The notes below the pieces were generated by a model that saw only the letters and a list, made by a program, of their open reading frames with translations, was not told the origin of the DNA and made no database searches. Positions 53,078-63,846 of a DNA stretch of 64,000 bases are shown one piece after another. The position numbers were made by a program, and so were the translations under genes. Source of the DNA: Roseibium aestuarii (GTDB lineage: Bacteria; Pseudomonadota; Alphaproteobacteria; Rhizobiales; Stappiaceae); assembly GCF_008477545.1 (NCBI RefSeq), contig NZ_VORA01000001.1, forward strand, positions 682,001 to 746,000, read 5' to 3'. Position 1 is the first letter of the stretch. Each line of letters starts with the position of its first letter.

Positions 53078-54913
53078 TTAGCCTTCCATCTCTTCCTTCA
53101 GCATCTCCAGCTCCAGCCACTGTTCCTCGGCGGTGTCCTTGTCGGCCGTGAGCTTCGTGATCTCGGCGGAGAGCTTGGCGAACTTGTCCGGGTTCTTGGA
53201 ATAGAGCGTTGGATCGTTCATCTCGCCCTGCAGTTTCTCGAGCTTCTTTTCGATCCCGGCGATCGTGTCCGGCAGGGTCTTGAGCAGATGCTGCTGGGTG
53301 AAGGAGAGCTTGCTCTTGGCCGCAGGCTTTGCGCTTTCGGCCGGCTTGGCCTTCTCCGTGGACTTGTCTGCGCCCTTGTCTTTAGCCGGACCCTTCTTGT
53401 CCACCTTGCGAGCGGTCACCCCTTCGCCGCGCTGGGCGATCATGTCCGAATAGCCACCGGCATACTCCTGCCAGCGCCCGTCCCCTTCCGACATGATGAC
53501 AGAGGTACAGACCCGGTCGAGGAAGTCACGGTCGTGGGAAACGATCAGCGCCGTGCCCTGATAGTCCGCAAGCAGTTCCTGCAGCAGGTCGAGGGTTTCC
53601 AGATCCAGATCGTTGGTCGGTTCGTCGAGCACCATCAGGTTGGACTTGTTGGCCAGCGCCCGGGCCAGCATGACGCGGGCGCGCTCGCCCCCCGACAGCA
53701 CGCCGACGGGTGTGCGGGCCTGTTCGGGGGAGAAGAGGAAGTCCTTCATGTAACCGATGACATGCTTGGTCTCGTCGCCGATGACGACCGTGTCGCCGCG
53801 TCCGCCCGTCAGCACGGAGGAGAGCGTGTCGTTCGGGTCCAGGTTCTCGCGCTTCTGGTCCAGCGTCACCATTTCCAGATTGGTGCCGAGCCGCACCGAG
53901 CCGCTGTCGGGGCCAAGCTCGCCGGTCAGCATCTTGAGCAGGGTGGTCTTGCCGGCGCCATTGGCCCCCACGAGGCCGACCCGGTCGCCGCGCTGGATGC
54001 GGGTGGAGAACTCGCGCACGATCGCCCGGTCCCCGTAGGTCTTGGCGATCGACTTGGCCTCGATCACCAGCTTGCCGGAGGTCTCCGCCTCGGCGCTCGT
54101 CAGCTTGGCGGAGCCCTGCGGCCCGCGGTGGTCCTTCTTCTGCTGGCGCAGGTCGGCCAGCTCGCGTACCCGGCGCATGTTGCGCTTGCGCCGCGCGGTG
54201 ACCCCATAGGTCATCCAGTGTTCTTCGCGCTTGATCTTGGCGGCCAGCTTCTGCTGGTCGATCTCTTCCTGTTCGAAGACCTCGTCCCGCCAGGCCTCGA
54301 AATGGGCAAAGCCCCGGTCCATGCGGCGCGCGATGCCCCGGTCGATCCAGACGGTGGCCCGGGACAGGTTCTCCATGAAACGGCGGTCGTGGGAGATCAG
54401 CACGATGGCCGAGCGCAGGGACTTCAGCTCCGTTTCCAGCCATTCGATGGCCGGCAGGTCGAGGTGGTTGGTCGGCTCGTCCAGAAGCAGCACGTCCGGC
54501 TCCGGCGCGAGCGTCCGGGCAAGCGCCGCCCGGCGCGCCTCGCCTCCGGAAAGTGCCTTCGGGTCTTCCTTGCCGGTCAGGCCGAGAACGTCGAGCAGAT
54601 ATTGTCCGCGATAGGGATCGTCGCCCGGCGCCAGTCCTTCGTTCACATAGTCCAGCGTGGTGGCATAGGCCGAAAGGTCCGGCTCCTGCGGCAGATAGCG
54701 CAGGGTGCGGCCGGGCTGGAAGAAGCGTTCCCCCTTGTCCATCTCCACCATGCCGGCGGCAATCTTCAGGAGCGTCGACTTGCCGGACCCGTTGCGCCCC
54801 ACAAGGCAAAGGCGTTCGCCCTCGGAGACGGAAAGATCGGCCCCTGTCAGCAGCGGCGTGCCGCCGAAGGTCAGGTGGATGTCGCGGAGGGTCAGAAGCG
54901 GGGGAAGGGCCAT
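53078..54913 (-). CDS. ABC-F ATPase, Uup-like
   Basis: 611 aa with two ABC domains and no membrane segment, as in ABC-F. Walker A motifs are VGRNGSGKSTLL and VGANGAGKTTLL; signatures are ALSGGEARRAALAR and LSGGERARVMLAR; Walker B motifs are LLLDEPTNHLDL and MVLDEPTNDLDL. A charged linker (RRKRNMRRVRELADLRQQ) and a C-terminal coiled coil (from about 545) fit Uup. Such proteins act at the ribosome or in suppressing transposon excision. ATG 54913 has AGGA upstream; ATG 54949 is an alternative. Confidence 0.92.
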   Translation of the reverse strand: MALPPLLTLRDIHLTFGGTPLLTGADLSVSEGERLCLVGRNGSGKSTLLKIAAGMVEMDKGERFFQPGRTLRYLPQEPDLSAYATTLDYVNEGLAPGDDPYRGQYLLDVLGLTGKEDPKALSGGEARRAALARTLAPEPDVLLLDEPTNHLDLPAIEWLETELKSLRSAIVLISHDRRFMENLSRATVWIDRGIARRMDRGFAHFEAWRDEVFEQEEIDQQKLAAKIKREEHWMTYGVTARRKRNMRRVRELADLRQQKKDHRGPQGSAKLTSAEAETSGKLVIEAKSIAKTYGDRAIVREFSTRIQRGDRVGLVGANGAGKTTLLKMLTGELGPDSGSVRLGTNLEMVTLDQKRENLDPNDTLSSVLTGGRGDTVVIGDETKHVIGYMKDFLFSPEQARTPVGVLSGGERARVMLARALANKSNLMVLDEPTNDLDLETLDLLQELLADYQGTALIVSHDRDFLDRVCTSVIMSEGDGRWQEYAGGYSDMIAQRGEGVTARKVDKKGPAKDKGADKSTEKAKPAESAKPAAKSKLSFTQQHLLKTLPDTIAGIEKKLEKLQGEMNDPTLYSKNPDKFAKLSAEITKLTADKDTAEEQWLELEMLKEEMEG

Positions 54914-55365
54914 GGAGTCCTGTCGGGTCTGCAAGTCGGAAGCGGGCATCGAGCGCCGGACAGGAGGAATAAGAGCCGCGCCACAAAATACAAGCCCCCG
55001 TGCCGGATCCGGACGCGGAAATCCGCCGGTCTGCAGCCGTCACGTGAGGCATGGTGCTCAACGGGGAGGGGAAGGGCAGGGCTCTTCCGCAAGGGAAACT
55101 GGTGTTTTTGACAATGGAGAAGAAGTGCTTGAACTCGCGTCAAGGTAGTGCTGGCGCCTGGCGGGCAGGCGTTCAGGCGGAAGGAATTTCCTCATTTTAA
55201 CGTGACGTCGGAAGATACGTTCGTCTTCCAGTGGGGATTTGGGGGAGATGTGGAAAGTTTCCTGTTTAGTTTGGGTTGTAGTCCCTCGTCACTCTTGCGC
55301 AGGGCGGGGGGAAGTGGAATCGTGCCCTCATCGTTTGGTACTCAAAACAATGAGGGGAGACCGAG
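54914..55365. other. 450-bp region between uup and oppA
   Basis: No gene seen. The right part, from about 55190, is less GC-rich and must contain the opp promoter. A hairpin at 55325-55356 abuts the oppA start and is listed separately. Confidence 0.5.
55325..55356 (+). promoter_or_regulatory. oppA leader hairpin overlapping the ribosome-binding site
   Basis: CCCTCAT (55325-55331) pairs with ATGAGGG (55350-55356), with an inner GTTT/AAAC. The GAGGGGAG ribosome site before the ATG at 55366 starts within the 3' arm. Translation of oppA could therefore be gated by this stem or by an RNA that pairs with it. Confidence 0.55.
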
Positions 55366-56952
55366 ATGATGAAGTCCCTGCGGGTAACCGCGCTTGCCAC
55401 CGCCCTGATGGCCGCCACCAGCCTGTCCGCCATGGCTGAGATGGTCTACCACCGCGGCAACTCCGCCGACCCGGAGACCCTGGATCAGCACAAGACCTCC
55501 ACGGTCTATGAAGCCCACATCCTGCGCGATCTCTATGAAGGCCTGGTTGCCTACAGCGCCGATGGCCAGATCATCCCCGGCACCGCGACCGAGTGGACGG
55601 TTTCCGATGACGGCAAGGTCTATACCTTCAAGCTGCGCCCGGAAGCCAAGTGGTCCAATGGCGATCCGGTGGTTGCCGGCGATTTCGTCTATTCGCTGAA
55701 GCGTATCATGAATCCGGAAACCGGCGCGAAATACGCTTCCGTGCTCTATCCGATACTGAATGCCGAAGCCGTCAACAAGGGTGAGAAGCCGGGGGACGAG
55801 CTGGGCGTCAAGGCCATCGACGACCACACGCTGGAAATCACCCTCGGGGCGCCCACCCCCTTCTTCGTCGACCTTCTGGCGCACCAGACCGGACTGCCGG
55901 TTCATCCGGCCTCCGTCGACAAGTTCGGCTCTGACTTCGTGAAGCCGGAAAACATGGTGACCAACGGCGCCTACACGCTCGCCGAGTTTGTCCCCAACGA
56001 CCACATCAAGGCCGTCAAGAACGCCAACTACTATGACGCCGCCGATGTGAAGATCGACTCCGTCTACTACTATCCGACCGAAGATCGCGGTGCAGCCCTG
56101 CGCCGCTTCCAGGCCGGCGAGCTGGACACCAACAACGATGCCCCGACCGAACAGGTCGAGTTCATGAAGACGGAACTCGGCGACCAGTTCCGCGTCGCGC
56201 CCTATCTCGGCACCTACTATTACGCCGTGAACATGAAGGACGAGAACCTCGCCAAGCGCGAAGTTCGTCAGGCCCTGTCCATGACCATCGACCGCGAGTT
56301 CCTGGCTGACGAGATCTGGGGCTCCACCATGGTAGCCGGCTACTCTCTGGTTCCCCCGGGGATCGGCAATTACGGCGAGCCGGCCTATGCCGACTACAAG
56401 GACATGTCCATGATCGATCGCGAGGAAAAGGCGATCGAACTGATGAAGCAGGCGGGCTTCGGTCCGGACAAGCCGCTGAAGCTGACGATCAACTACAACA
56501 CCTCGGAAAACCACAAGAACACGGCCGTTGCCCTGGCCGACATGTGGAAGCCGCTGGGTGTCGAGATCGAGCTGATCAACACGGACACCAAGACCCACTA
56601 CGCCATGCTGCGCGACAAGGGGGACTTCGACCTGGCCCGCGCTGGCTGGATCGGCGACTACTCCGACCCGCAGAACTTCCTGTTCCTGGTGGAAAGCGAC
56701 AACGTCGGCTTCAACTACGCCAACTATGCCAACCCGGACTATGACAAGATCATGGACGAGGCAGCTGGGACCGTGGACCTGGAAAAGCGCGCGGAGATCC
56801 TGAAGTCTGCAGAGAAGATCTTCATGGATGACCTGCCCTTCATCCCGATGATGTACTACGGCTCCATGAACCTGGTCTCCGACAAGGTCTCGGGCTTCGA
56901 GGACAACCTCCTCAACGTCCACCCGACCCGCTGGATCAGCATCGCCGAATAA
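55366..56952 (+). CDS. oppA: Oligopeptide ABC transporter substrate-binding protein OppA
   Basis: A 528-aa periplasmic protein. Signal peptide (ATALMAATSLSAMA), then EMVYHRGNSADPETLDQHKTS, the group-5 binding-protein start. WSNGDPVVAGDFVYSLKRIM, the late FDLARAGWIGDYSDPQNFLFL and DDLPFIPMMYYGSMNLVSDKV are typical of OppA. It delivers peptides to OppBC. The first gene of a five-domain importer operon; a strong hairpin follows the stop. Confidence 0.94.
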   Translation: MMKSLRVTALATALMAATSLSAMAEMVYHRGNSADPETLDQHKTSTVYEAHILRDLYEGLVAYSADGQIIPGTATEWTVSDDGKVYTFKLRPEAKWSNGDPVVAGDFVYSLKRIMNPETGAKYASVLYPILNAEAVNKGEKPGDELGVKAIDDHTLEITLGAPTPFFVDLLAHQTGLPVHPASVDKFGSDFVKPENMVTNGAYTLAEFVPNDHIKAVKNANYYDAADVKIDSVYYYPTEDRGAALRRFQAGELDTNNDAPTEQVEFMKTELGDQFRVAPYLGTYYYAVNMKDENLAKREVRQALSMTIDREFLADEIWGSTMVAGYSLVPPGIGNYGEPAYADYKDMSMIDREEKAIELMKQAGFGPDKPLKLTINYNTSENHKNTAVALADMWKPLGVEIELINTDTKTHYAMLRDKGDFDLARAGWIGDYSDPQNFLFLVESDNVGFNYANYANPDYDKIMDEAAGTVDLEKRAEILKSAEKIFMDDLPFIPMMYYGSMNLVSDKVSGFEDNLLNVHPTRWISIAE

Positions 56953-56965
56953 GAGTGACAAGCGG

Positions 56966-56989
56966 ACCGGCGGGGGAAACCCCGCCGGT
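56966..56989 (+). promoter_or_regulatory. oppA-oppB intercistronic hairpin
   Basis: ACCGGCGGGG (56966-56975) and CCCCGCCGGT (56980-56989) form a perfect 10-bp stem with a GAAA tetraloop, 13 bp after the oppA stop and without a T-run. It probably stabilises the oppA mRNA and lowers read-through, giving excess binding protein. Confidence 0.7.
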
Positions 56990-57098
56990 TCCGGTTTTCG
57001 CAGCCGCTCCGCCGGACCGCCAGATGTCCGGGCCGTGGCGCGATCCCCGCAAAGCGCGGCGGAAGACCGCGTTCAACCAAGAAAAGGGCAAGACAGCC

Positions 57099-58022
57099 AT
57101 GCACCGCTACGTGCTGGGACGACTGCTGGGCGCCATCCCGACCCTGTTCCTGATCATCACCCTCTCGTTCTTCCTGATCCGCATCGCGCCGGGCGGGCCC
57201 TTCGACCTGGAGCGGCCGCTGGAAGCGAAGGTCATGGAAAACCTCAGCAAGATCTATCATCTGAACGAGCCGCTCTGGAAACAGTACCTGCTCTATCTGC
57301 AGAGCATCGCTCGCCTGGATTTCGGGCCGAGCTTCTATTTCCGCGATTTCTCGATCAATGAACTCTTCGCCGAGAGCCTGCCCATCTCCATGCAGCTTGG
57401 CCTGAGCGCCCTGGCGCTCGCCCTCGTGGTCGGCGGCATCTTCGGGGTCATCGCGGCCCTGCGACAGAACCGGGGCACCGACTATGCGGTCATGGCGGCC
57501 GCGACCCTCGGCGTGACCGTGCCGAATTTCGTCGTCGCGCCCCTGCTCACCCTGTCGCTCGGGGTCTGGCTCGGCTGGCTGCCCGTGGGCGGCTGGAACA
57601 ACGGCGCCTTCGTCAACGCGGTTCTGCCGGTTGTCACCCTGGCCCTGCCGCAGATCGCCGTGGTGGCCCGTCTCACCCGTGGTTCCATGATCGAGGCCCT
57701 GCGCTCCAACCACGTGCGCACGGCGCGCGCCTATGGCCTGACGAAATGGCTGGTGATCGTGGTTCACGCCCTGCGCGGCGCCATCCTGCCGGTGGTGTCC
57801 TATCTGGGACCGGCCGCTGCCGCCCTGCTGACGGGTTCGGTGGTCGTGGAAACCATCTTCGGCATCCCCGGCATCGGCCGCTATTTCGTGCAAGGCGCGC
57901 TCAACCGTGACTATACGCTCGTCATGGGCACGGTGGTCGTCGTCGCCTGCTTCGTCATCCTGTTCAACCTGCTCGTGGATCTGATCTATGCCGTGCTCGA
58001 TCCGCGCGTTCGCTACGATTGA
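57099..58022 (+). CDS. oppB: Oligopeptide ABC transporter permease OppB
   Basis: A 307-aa inner-membrane permease with six hydrophobic helices. MHRYVLGRLLGAIPTLFLIITLSFFLIRIAPGGPF is the OppB N-terminus. The coupling motif RLTRGSMIEALRSNHVRTARAYGL and late GSVVVETIFGIPGIGRYFVQGAL are typical. It forms the channel with OppC, which follows 14 bp later. ATG 57099 is chosen over the upstream frame, which overlaps the hairpin. Confidence 0.95.
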   Translation: MHRYVLGRLLGAIPTLFLIITLSFFLIRIAPGGPFDLERPLEAKVMENLSKIYHLNEPLWKQYLLYLQSIARLDFGPSFYFRDFSINELFAESLPISMQLGLSALALALVVGGIFGVIAALRQNRGTDYAVMAAATLGVTVPNFVVAPLLTLSLGVWLGWLPVGGWNNGAFVNAVLPVVTLALPQIAVVARLTRGSMIEALRSNHVRTARAYGLTKWLVIVVHALRGAILPVVSYLGPAAAALLTGSVVVETIFGIPGIGRYFVQGALNRDYTLVMGTVVVVACFVILFNLLVDLIYAVLDPRVRYD

Positions 58023-58036
58023 GGAGGGAGCAGACC

Positions 58037-59170
58037 GTGACCACTCTCAGCTCTGCCCCCGTGCCTGACAAGGCGCTCGCGCGCGGCCGCTCCCTCTGGG
58101 ACGATGCCCGCGACCGGCTGCTCGCCAACCGGGCGGCCATGGCCAGCCTGTTCGTGCTGGTGGCCATCACCCTGGTGTCCATCATTGGCCCCATGCTTTC
58201 GCCCCATCCCTTCGACAAGGTCTACCGGGACTATGTGAAGGTACCGGCGAGCCTTTCCGCCTATCCGGCCGAGGATCAGATCCAGCCCGGCTTCGAGGCC
58301 GTGCTCAAGCGCGCCCGCGTCACCATCGAGAGCTTCGAGCGTGTGGGGGACGAGGTCCGTGCCCGGGTCAGCTCGCGCCGCGAGATCGACCCGCGCATCA
58401 CCCGCTACTTCGAGCGCAGCGATCTCTTCGTCGATCCCCAGCTCGTCGACTGGTCGGCCGACAAGACGGCCGCGACCCTGACGGCGAACGTGAATTTCGT
58501 GCATTTCTATTTCGGCACGGATTCCAACGGTCGTGACATGATGACCCGCACCTTCATCGCCGGTCGCGTGTCCCTGACCATCGGCCTTCTGGCCACCGTC
58601 GTCGCCATCACCATCGGCGTCATCTACGGCGCGACCTCCGGCTATCTGGGCGGACGTGTCGATCAGGTTATGATGCGCGTGGTCGACATCCTCTATTCGC
58701 TGCCCTTCATCTTCTTCGTCATCATGCTGGTGGTGTTCTTCGGCCGGAACTTCGTGCTGATGTTCATCGCCGTGGGCGCGGTCGAGTGGCTGGACATGGC
58801 CCGCATCGTGCGCGGCCAGACCCTGACCATCAAGCGCCAGGAATATGTCCAGGCCGCCGAGGCCATGGGCGTGTCCGATGGCGGTATCCTGCGCCGTCAC
58901 ATTATCCCCAACACCCTGGGTCCGGTGGTGGTCTACATGACCCTTCTGGTGCCCAAGGTCATCCTGCTGGAAAGCTTCCTCTCCTTCCTGGGTCTCGGTG
59001 TCCAGGAGCCCATGACCAGCTGGGGCGTGCTGATTTCGGAAGGCGCACGCAACATGCAGGGCGCCTTCTGGATGCTGATCTTCCCCGCCATCTTCCTCAC
59101 GTCGACGCTGTTCGCGCTGAACTTCATCGGCGACGGCCTGCGCGATGCGCTGGATCCCAAGGACAGGTAA
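58037..59170 (+). CDS. oppC: Oligopeptide ABC transporter permease OppC
   Basis: A 377-aa inner-membrane permease. It starts at GTG 58037, with GGAGGGAG just upstream. After TM1 (MASLFVLVAITLVSIIGPMLS) comes a long periplasmic insert of about 110 residues (to FGTDSNGRDMMTR), seen in the OppC branch. The coupling segment MARIVRGQTLTIKRQEYVQAAEAMGVSD and LESFLSFLGLGVQEP are conserved. It works with OppB. Confidence 0.94.
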   Translation: MTTLSSAPVPDKALARGRSLWDDARDRLLANRAAMASLFVLVAITLVSIIGPMLSPHPFDKVYRDYVKVPASLSAYPAEDQIQPGFEAVLKRARVTIESFERVGDEVRARVSSRREIDPRITRYFERSDLFVDPQLVDWSADKTAATLTANVNFVHFYFGTDSNGRDMMTRTFIAGRVSLTIGLLATVVAITIGVIYGATSGYLGGRVDQVMMRVVDILYSLPFIFFVIMLVVFFGRNFVLMFIAVGAVEWLDMARIVRGQTLTIKRQEYVQAAEAMGVSDGGILRRHIIPNTLGPVVVYMTLLVPKVILLESFLSFLGLGVQEPMTSWGVLISEGARNMQGAFWMLIFPAIFLTSTLFALNFIGDGLRDALDPKDR

Positions 59171-59179
59171 GGGGCGATC

Positions 59180-60817
<1,638 letters not shown>

Positions 60818-60844
60818 TTACCGGCTCAAGTGATGGCATGCGCG

Positions 60845-60870
60845 AAGGGCGGCCAGGAGGCCGCCCTTTT
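60845..60870 (+). terminator. Rho-independent terminator of the opp operon
   Basis: AAGGGCGGCC (60845-60854) and GGCCGCCCTT (60859-60868) form a perfect 10-bp stem with a 4-nt loop, followed by TT. Confidence 0.9.
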
Positions 60871-60897
60871 GCGTTTGCCTGAGGTTGGCCGGTTCAC

Positions 60898-61668
60898 TCA
60901 GCTCAGCCCGATGGTGACGTGGAACGGCCCCGGCTTGTCGAATTCTTCGGGCATTGTCAGGCGCAGGATCTGCTCCACATGCTCGCCGAGCAGCGCCCGG
61001 GTCTTGGCCGCATCCCGGGACTCCAGGGCGTCGAGCAGCTCCACATGGGGATCCTCGGGAAGACTGGCCCAGCGCGGGTAGTGCTGGACCTGCGACAGCA
61101 CATAGCGCTGGGTGATGAGCAGCGCGCGGTTGAGGAGTGGGGCGAGACCGGCCAGGTCGCCGAGTGAGAGAAGGGCAAGGTGAAGGCTGCGGTCGATCTC
61201 GCTGCAGGCGTAGAAGTCCCGATTGGCCTTGGCGGCGACATAGATGTCGGACAGACGCCGCAGACGCAGCAGATCGAGATCCGTGCAGCGCCGGACAGCC
61301 TCTTCCGTCAGTCCCTCGACTTCAAGCGTGTAGCGCAGGCGCAGCAGCAGCGCGATCTCCGGCTTGCGGCAAGGGGTCACGAATGTGCCCTTGTAGCCCT
61401 GCCGTTCGACGAGGCCATCTTCCTGCAAGGTGAGCAGGGCTTCGCGAACTGTGCCTTGCGAGCAGCCGAATTCCTGGGCGAGCGACTGTTCGGTAATGGC
61501 ACTGTCGCAGGTCAGGAGGCCGACGATGATCCGCCGCTTGAGGGCCTGATAGACGCCCCAGGCCTTGCTGCCCCCGTTTCCGGAAGACGTGCGCGTCTTG
61601 CGGTTGGTGGGCTGGCGCAGCAGGTCCGGATCGAGGAAGAACTCCTGCAGATCTGGCTTTTTCGTCAC
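60898..61668 (-). CDS. GntR-family regulator (FCD-like)
   Basis: 256 aa. The winged helix is at about 40-105 (VYQALKRRIIVGLLTCDSAITEQSLAQEFGCSQGTVREALLTLQEDGLVERQ). The helical ligand domain follows (LRYTLEVEGLTEEAVRR, RSLHLALLSLGDLAGL, HVELLDALESRDAAKTRALLGEHV). It converges on the opp operon and may control it or the dipeptidase gene. The first 35 residues are a polar extension. Confidence 0.9.
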   Translation of the reverse strand: MTKKPDLQEFFLDPDLLRQPTNRKTRTSSGNGGSKAWGVYQALKRRIIVGLLTCDSAITEQSLAQEFGCSQGTVREALLTLQEDGLVERQGYKGTFVTPCRKPEIALLLRLRYTLEVEGLTEEAVRRCTDLDLLRLRRLSDIYVAAKANRDFYACSEIDRSLHLALLSLGDLAGLAPLLNRALLITQRYVLSQVQHYPRWASLPEDPHVELLDALESRDAAKTRALLGEHVEQILRLTMPEEFDKPGPFHVTIGLS

Positions 61669-62474
61669 GTGTTCATCCCCTCTTGAGCGCGCGCTCGCCT
61701 CTAGTCCAGACGGAGCCGAGGATCAACATGAGACCAGTCAAACTGTCTGCCTTTACGGAATCCGGTATGGATAACCCGGATGATCCCGTGAAACGACCCG
61801 GAACCACCGGTTCGATGCCTTCAGGCAGGAGGCCCATGGACCGTTGCATGCTGCATCGTCACGATGTCGCACGGGCCTGGCACAGGCGACTTTACGTCAG
61901 GCAACCCGGGTCCCGAACAGATGTTCGAGGGGGAAAGAGACCCTGGGTCACTGGCGCATGGATCTGGTATTGCTTGATCTTCTCTCGGATCGCTTGTCGT
62001 CATGTCGATGGGTCGAGCGTGCAAACTCCGTGGTCGGTTGTGGTCTACGGGGCCAGGATTGACTTCCCGGATCTCCGTGACCCTTGCGAATGGTGGACGT
62101 TGCGCCACCATTCATGGAACGTTCGGCTCGTGATCCGCTCGCTGCCACGCTTTCGCGGCGGGCTGGCGGACGGACCTGATCCGGAAATCCTGATCTGGAC
62201 CTGAGCCGGGTAAATTCATTACCTCGGCCCGCCTTGGACTTGCTTTCCGGTCCTGACTGTTTGAGGCCCATTCCGGAGCTGCAGCGCAGACTAGAATGGC
62301 TCCAATCAACACTGCCGCAATTGCCAAGGAGTGAGAAGTCGCAGGGGCCGGCGCACCACTGGCCCATTCTTTGACACAGCGCCAATTTTTCCGGAAAAGT
62401 GAAATGATCACATGAGGTTATGACTATGCAGCCCGCTGATCAACGGAGTTGACGTTTCTTCACGTTTTCGTGTC
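61669..62474. other. 800-bp region without a recognisable intact gene
   Basis: Two open frames exist, a plus-strand one at 61683-62204 and a minus-strand one at 62112-62411. The latter has one hydrophobic stretch (SLAIAAVLIGAILVCAA) but no good start context. Neither matches a family I recognise, and Trp/His/Cys content is odd for this genome's proteins. This may be decayed coding sequence. The right end (62395-62470) is less GC-rich. Confidence 0.45.
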
Positions 62475-63563
62475 TCAGCTTCCCTGGGTTCGTTCCAGCA
62501 CGCTCAGCCAGTTCTCGTGGGCGATCTTCCGGATCAATGTCTCCCCGAATCCCGCTGTCCGGAACGCCTCGATCAGGCGCGGCAGCCCGGTCACGTCGCC
62601 GATTTCGGCGGGCAGCAGGCAGCCGTCGAAATCCGATCCGAGCCCCACGTGATCCTCGCCCAGCCGCTCCACCAGATAAGCCGTATGGCGCACCAGCACG
62701 TCGAGCGGGGTCGCGCGCGAGTGTCCGCCGTCTTCACGCAGAAAGGCGACGTGGAAATTCAGGCCGACAAGCCCCTTGCTTTCGGCGATTGCATCGAGCT
62801 GCCGGTCTGTGAGGTTGCGCGCCGAAGGGCAGATCGCGTGGACGTTGGAGTGGCTGGCCACGAGCGGGGCGTCGCTGAGGGCCGCCACGTCCCAGAAGCC
62901 CTTCTCGTTCAGATGCGACAGGTCGATGAGGATGCGCAGGTCGTTGCAGGCCCTGACCAGTGCCTTGCCCGTATCGGTCAGACCGTCGCCAATATCCGGG
63001 CTGGTGTTGAACCGCATCGGCACGCCTTCGGCAAAGATGTTCTGGCGGCTCCAGACCGGGCCGAGCGACCGCAGGCCGAGTGCGTGCAGGGCCTCCAGGG
63101 CGCGGAACTCTGCGTCGATGGCCTCGGCCCCTTCGATGTGGAGCGACACGGCAAGCGCGCCCGCAGCCATGGCCTCGCGGATCTCGGCAGCCGACCGGCA
63201 GACACGCACCGCTCCTTCCGAAAGGCGCTCCAACCGGAAGGCCTCGCCGATCATCTCCACGGTGAAGCGCAACGCCTCCGTCTGGTCCACGGGCGCGTAA
63301 TTGGCCGGATCCCGCGGGTCGAAGGGCTTGGAGAAGTCCTGGCCGATCTGCGAGGGCACGAACATGGCGAAGAGCCCACCGGCGAGTCCGCCGTCCCGTG
63401 CGCGGGGCAGGTCGATGTGGTTGACCTCCGAGGCAGTGAAGAAGTCCCGGTCCAGGTCGCTGCTGCGATGGCGCACCCGCTGGAGCAGGGTGTCGTTGTG
63501 TCCGTCGAAAACGGGAATGAGGCTTTGGGCGGGAGAAGGGGGCATCGGGCTCTGCATGGTCAT
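62475..63563 (-). CDS. Membrane-dipeptidase-type peptidase (M19)
   Basis: A 362-aa zinc dipeptidase of family M19. Metal ligands are visible as FDGHNDTLL (H-x-D), LHIEGAEAID (Glu), LIDLSHLNEKGFWDV and VASHSNVHAI (His) and LGSDFDG (Asp). Members cleave dipeptides, including D-residues at the second position. There is no signal peptide, so it is probably cytoplasmic. Close to the opp operon, it may hydrolyse imported dipeptides. The start is uncertain: ATG 63563, 63557 or 63545 are in phase, none with a strong ribosome site. Confidence 0.92.
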   Translation of the reverse strand: MTMQSPMPPSPAQSLIPVFDGHNDTLLQRVRHRSSDLDRDFFTASEVNHIDLPRARDGGLAGGLFAMFVPSQIGQDFSKPFDPRDPANYAPVDQTEALRFTVEMIGEAFRLERLSEGAVRVCRSAAEIREAMAAGALAVSLHIEGAEAIDAEFRALEALHALGLRSLGPVWSRQNIFAEGVPMRFNTSPDIGDGLTDTGKALVRACNDLRILIDLSHLNEKGFWDVAALSDAPLVASHSNVHAICPSARNLTDRQLDAIAESKGLVGLNFHVAFLREDGGHSRATPLDVLVRHTAYLVERLGEDHVGLGSDFDGCLLPAEIGDVTGLPRLIEAFRTAGFGETLIRKIAHENWLSVLERTQGS

Positions 63564-63846
63564 CGGGAACGGAAGAAGGGGGCTTTCTGCGGGCGGCTGC
63601 GGCGCAGGGGACGCCGGGACCGGCCGCCGGGAGGTGCCCTTCGCGCACGAAATCCGATTTGCCGGGTGCCTGCAAGTGATTGTCGGTGGTGGGGTGATGT
63701 TGCGGTGGAATGACAGGTGCGGGAATCTTTGTCCCAGCCCCTTGCGCGCATGAAGCGCTTGTCTCATTCCTTGGCACCAGCGCGGTGGTTCGGCCCGGCC
63801 GGTCTGCCGCCGGACAGGCACTGCCAGTGCCAAAGCGAGGTTTTTC

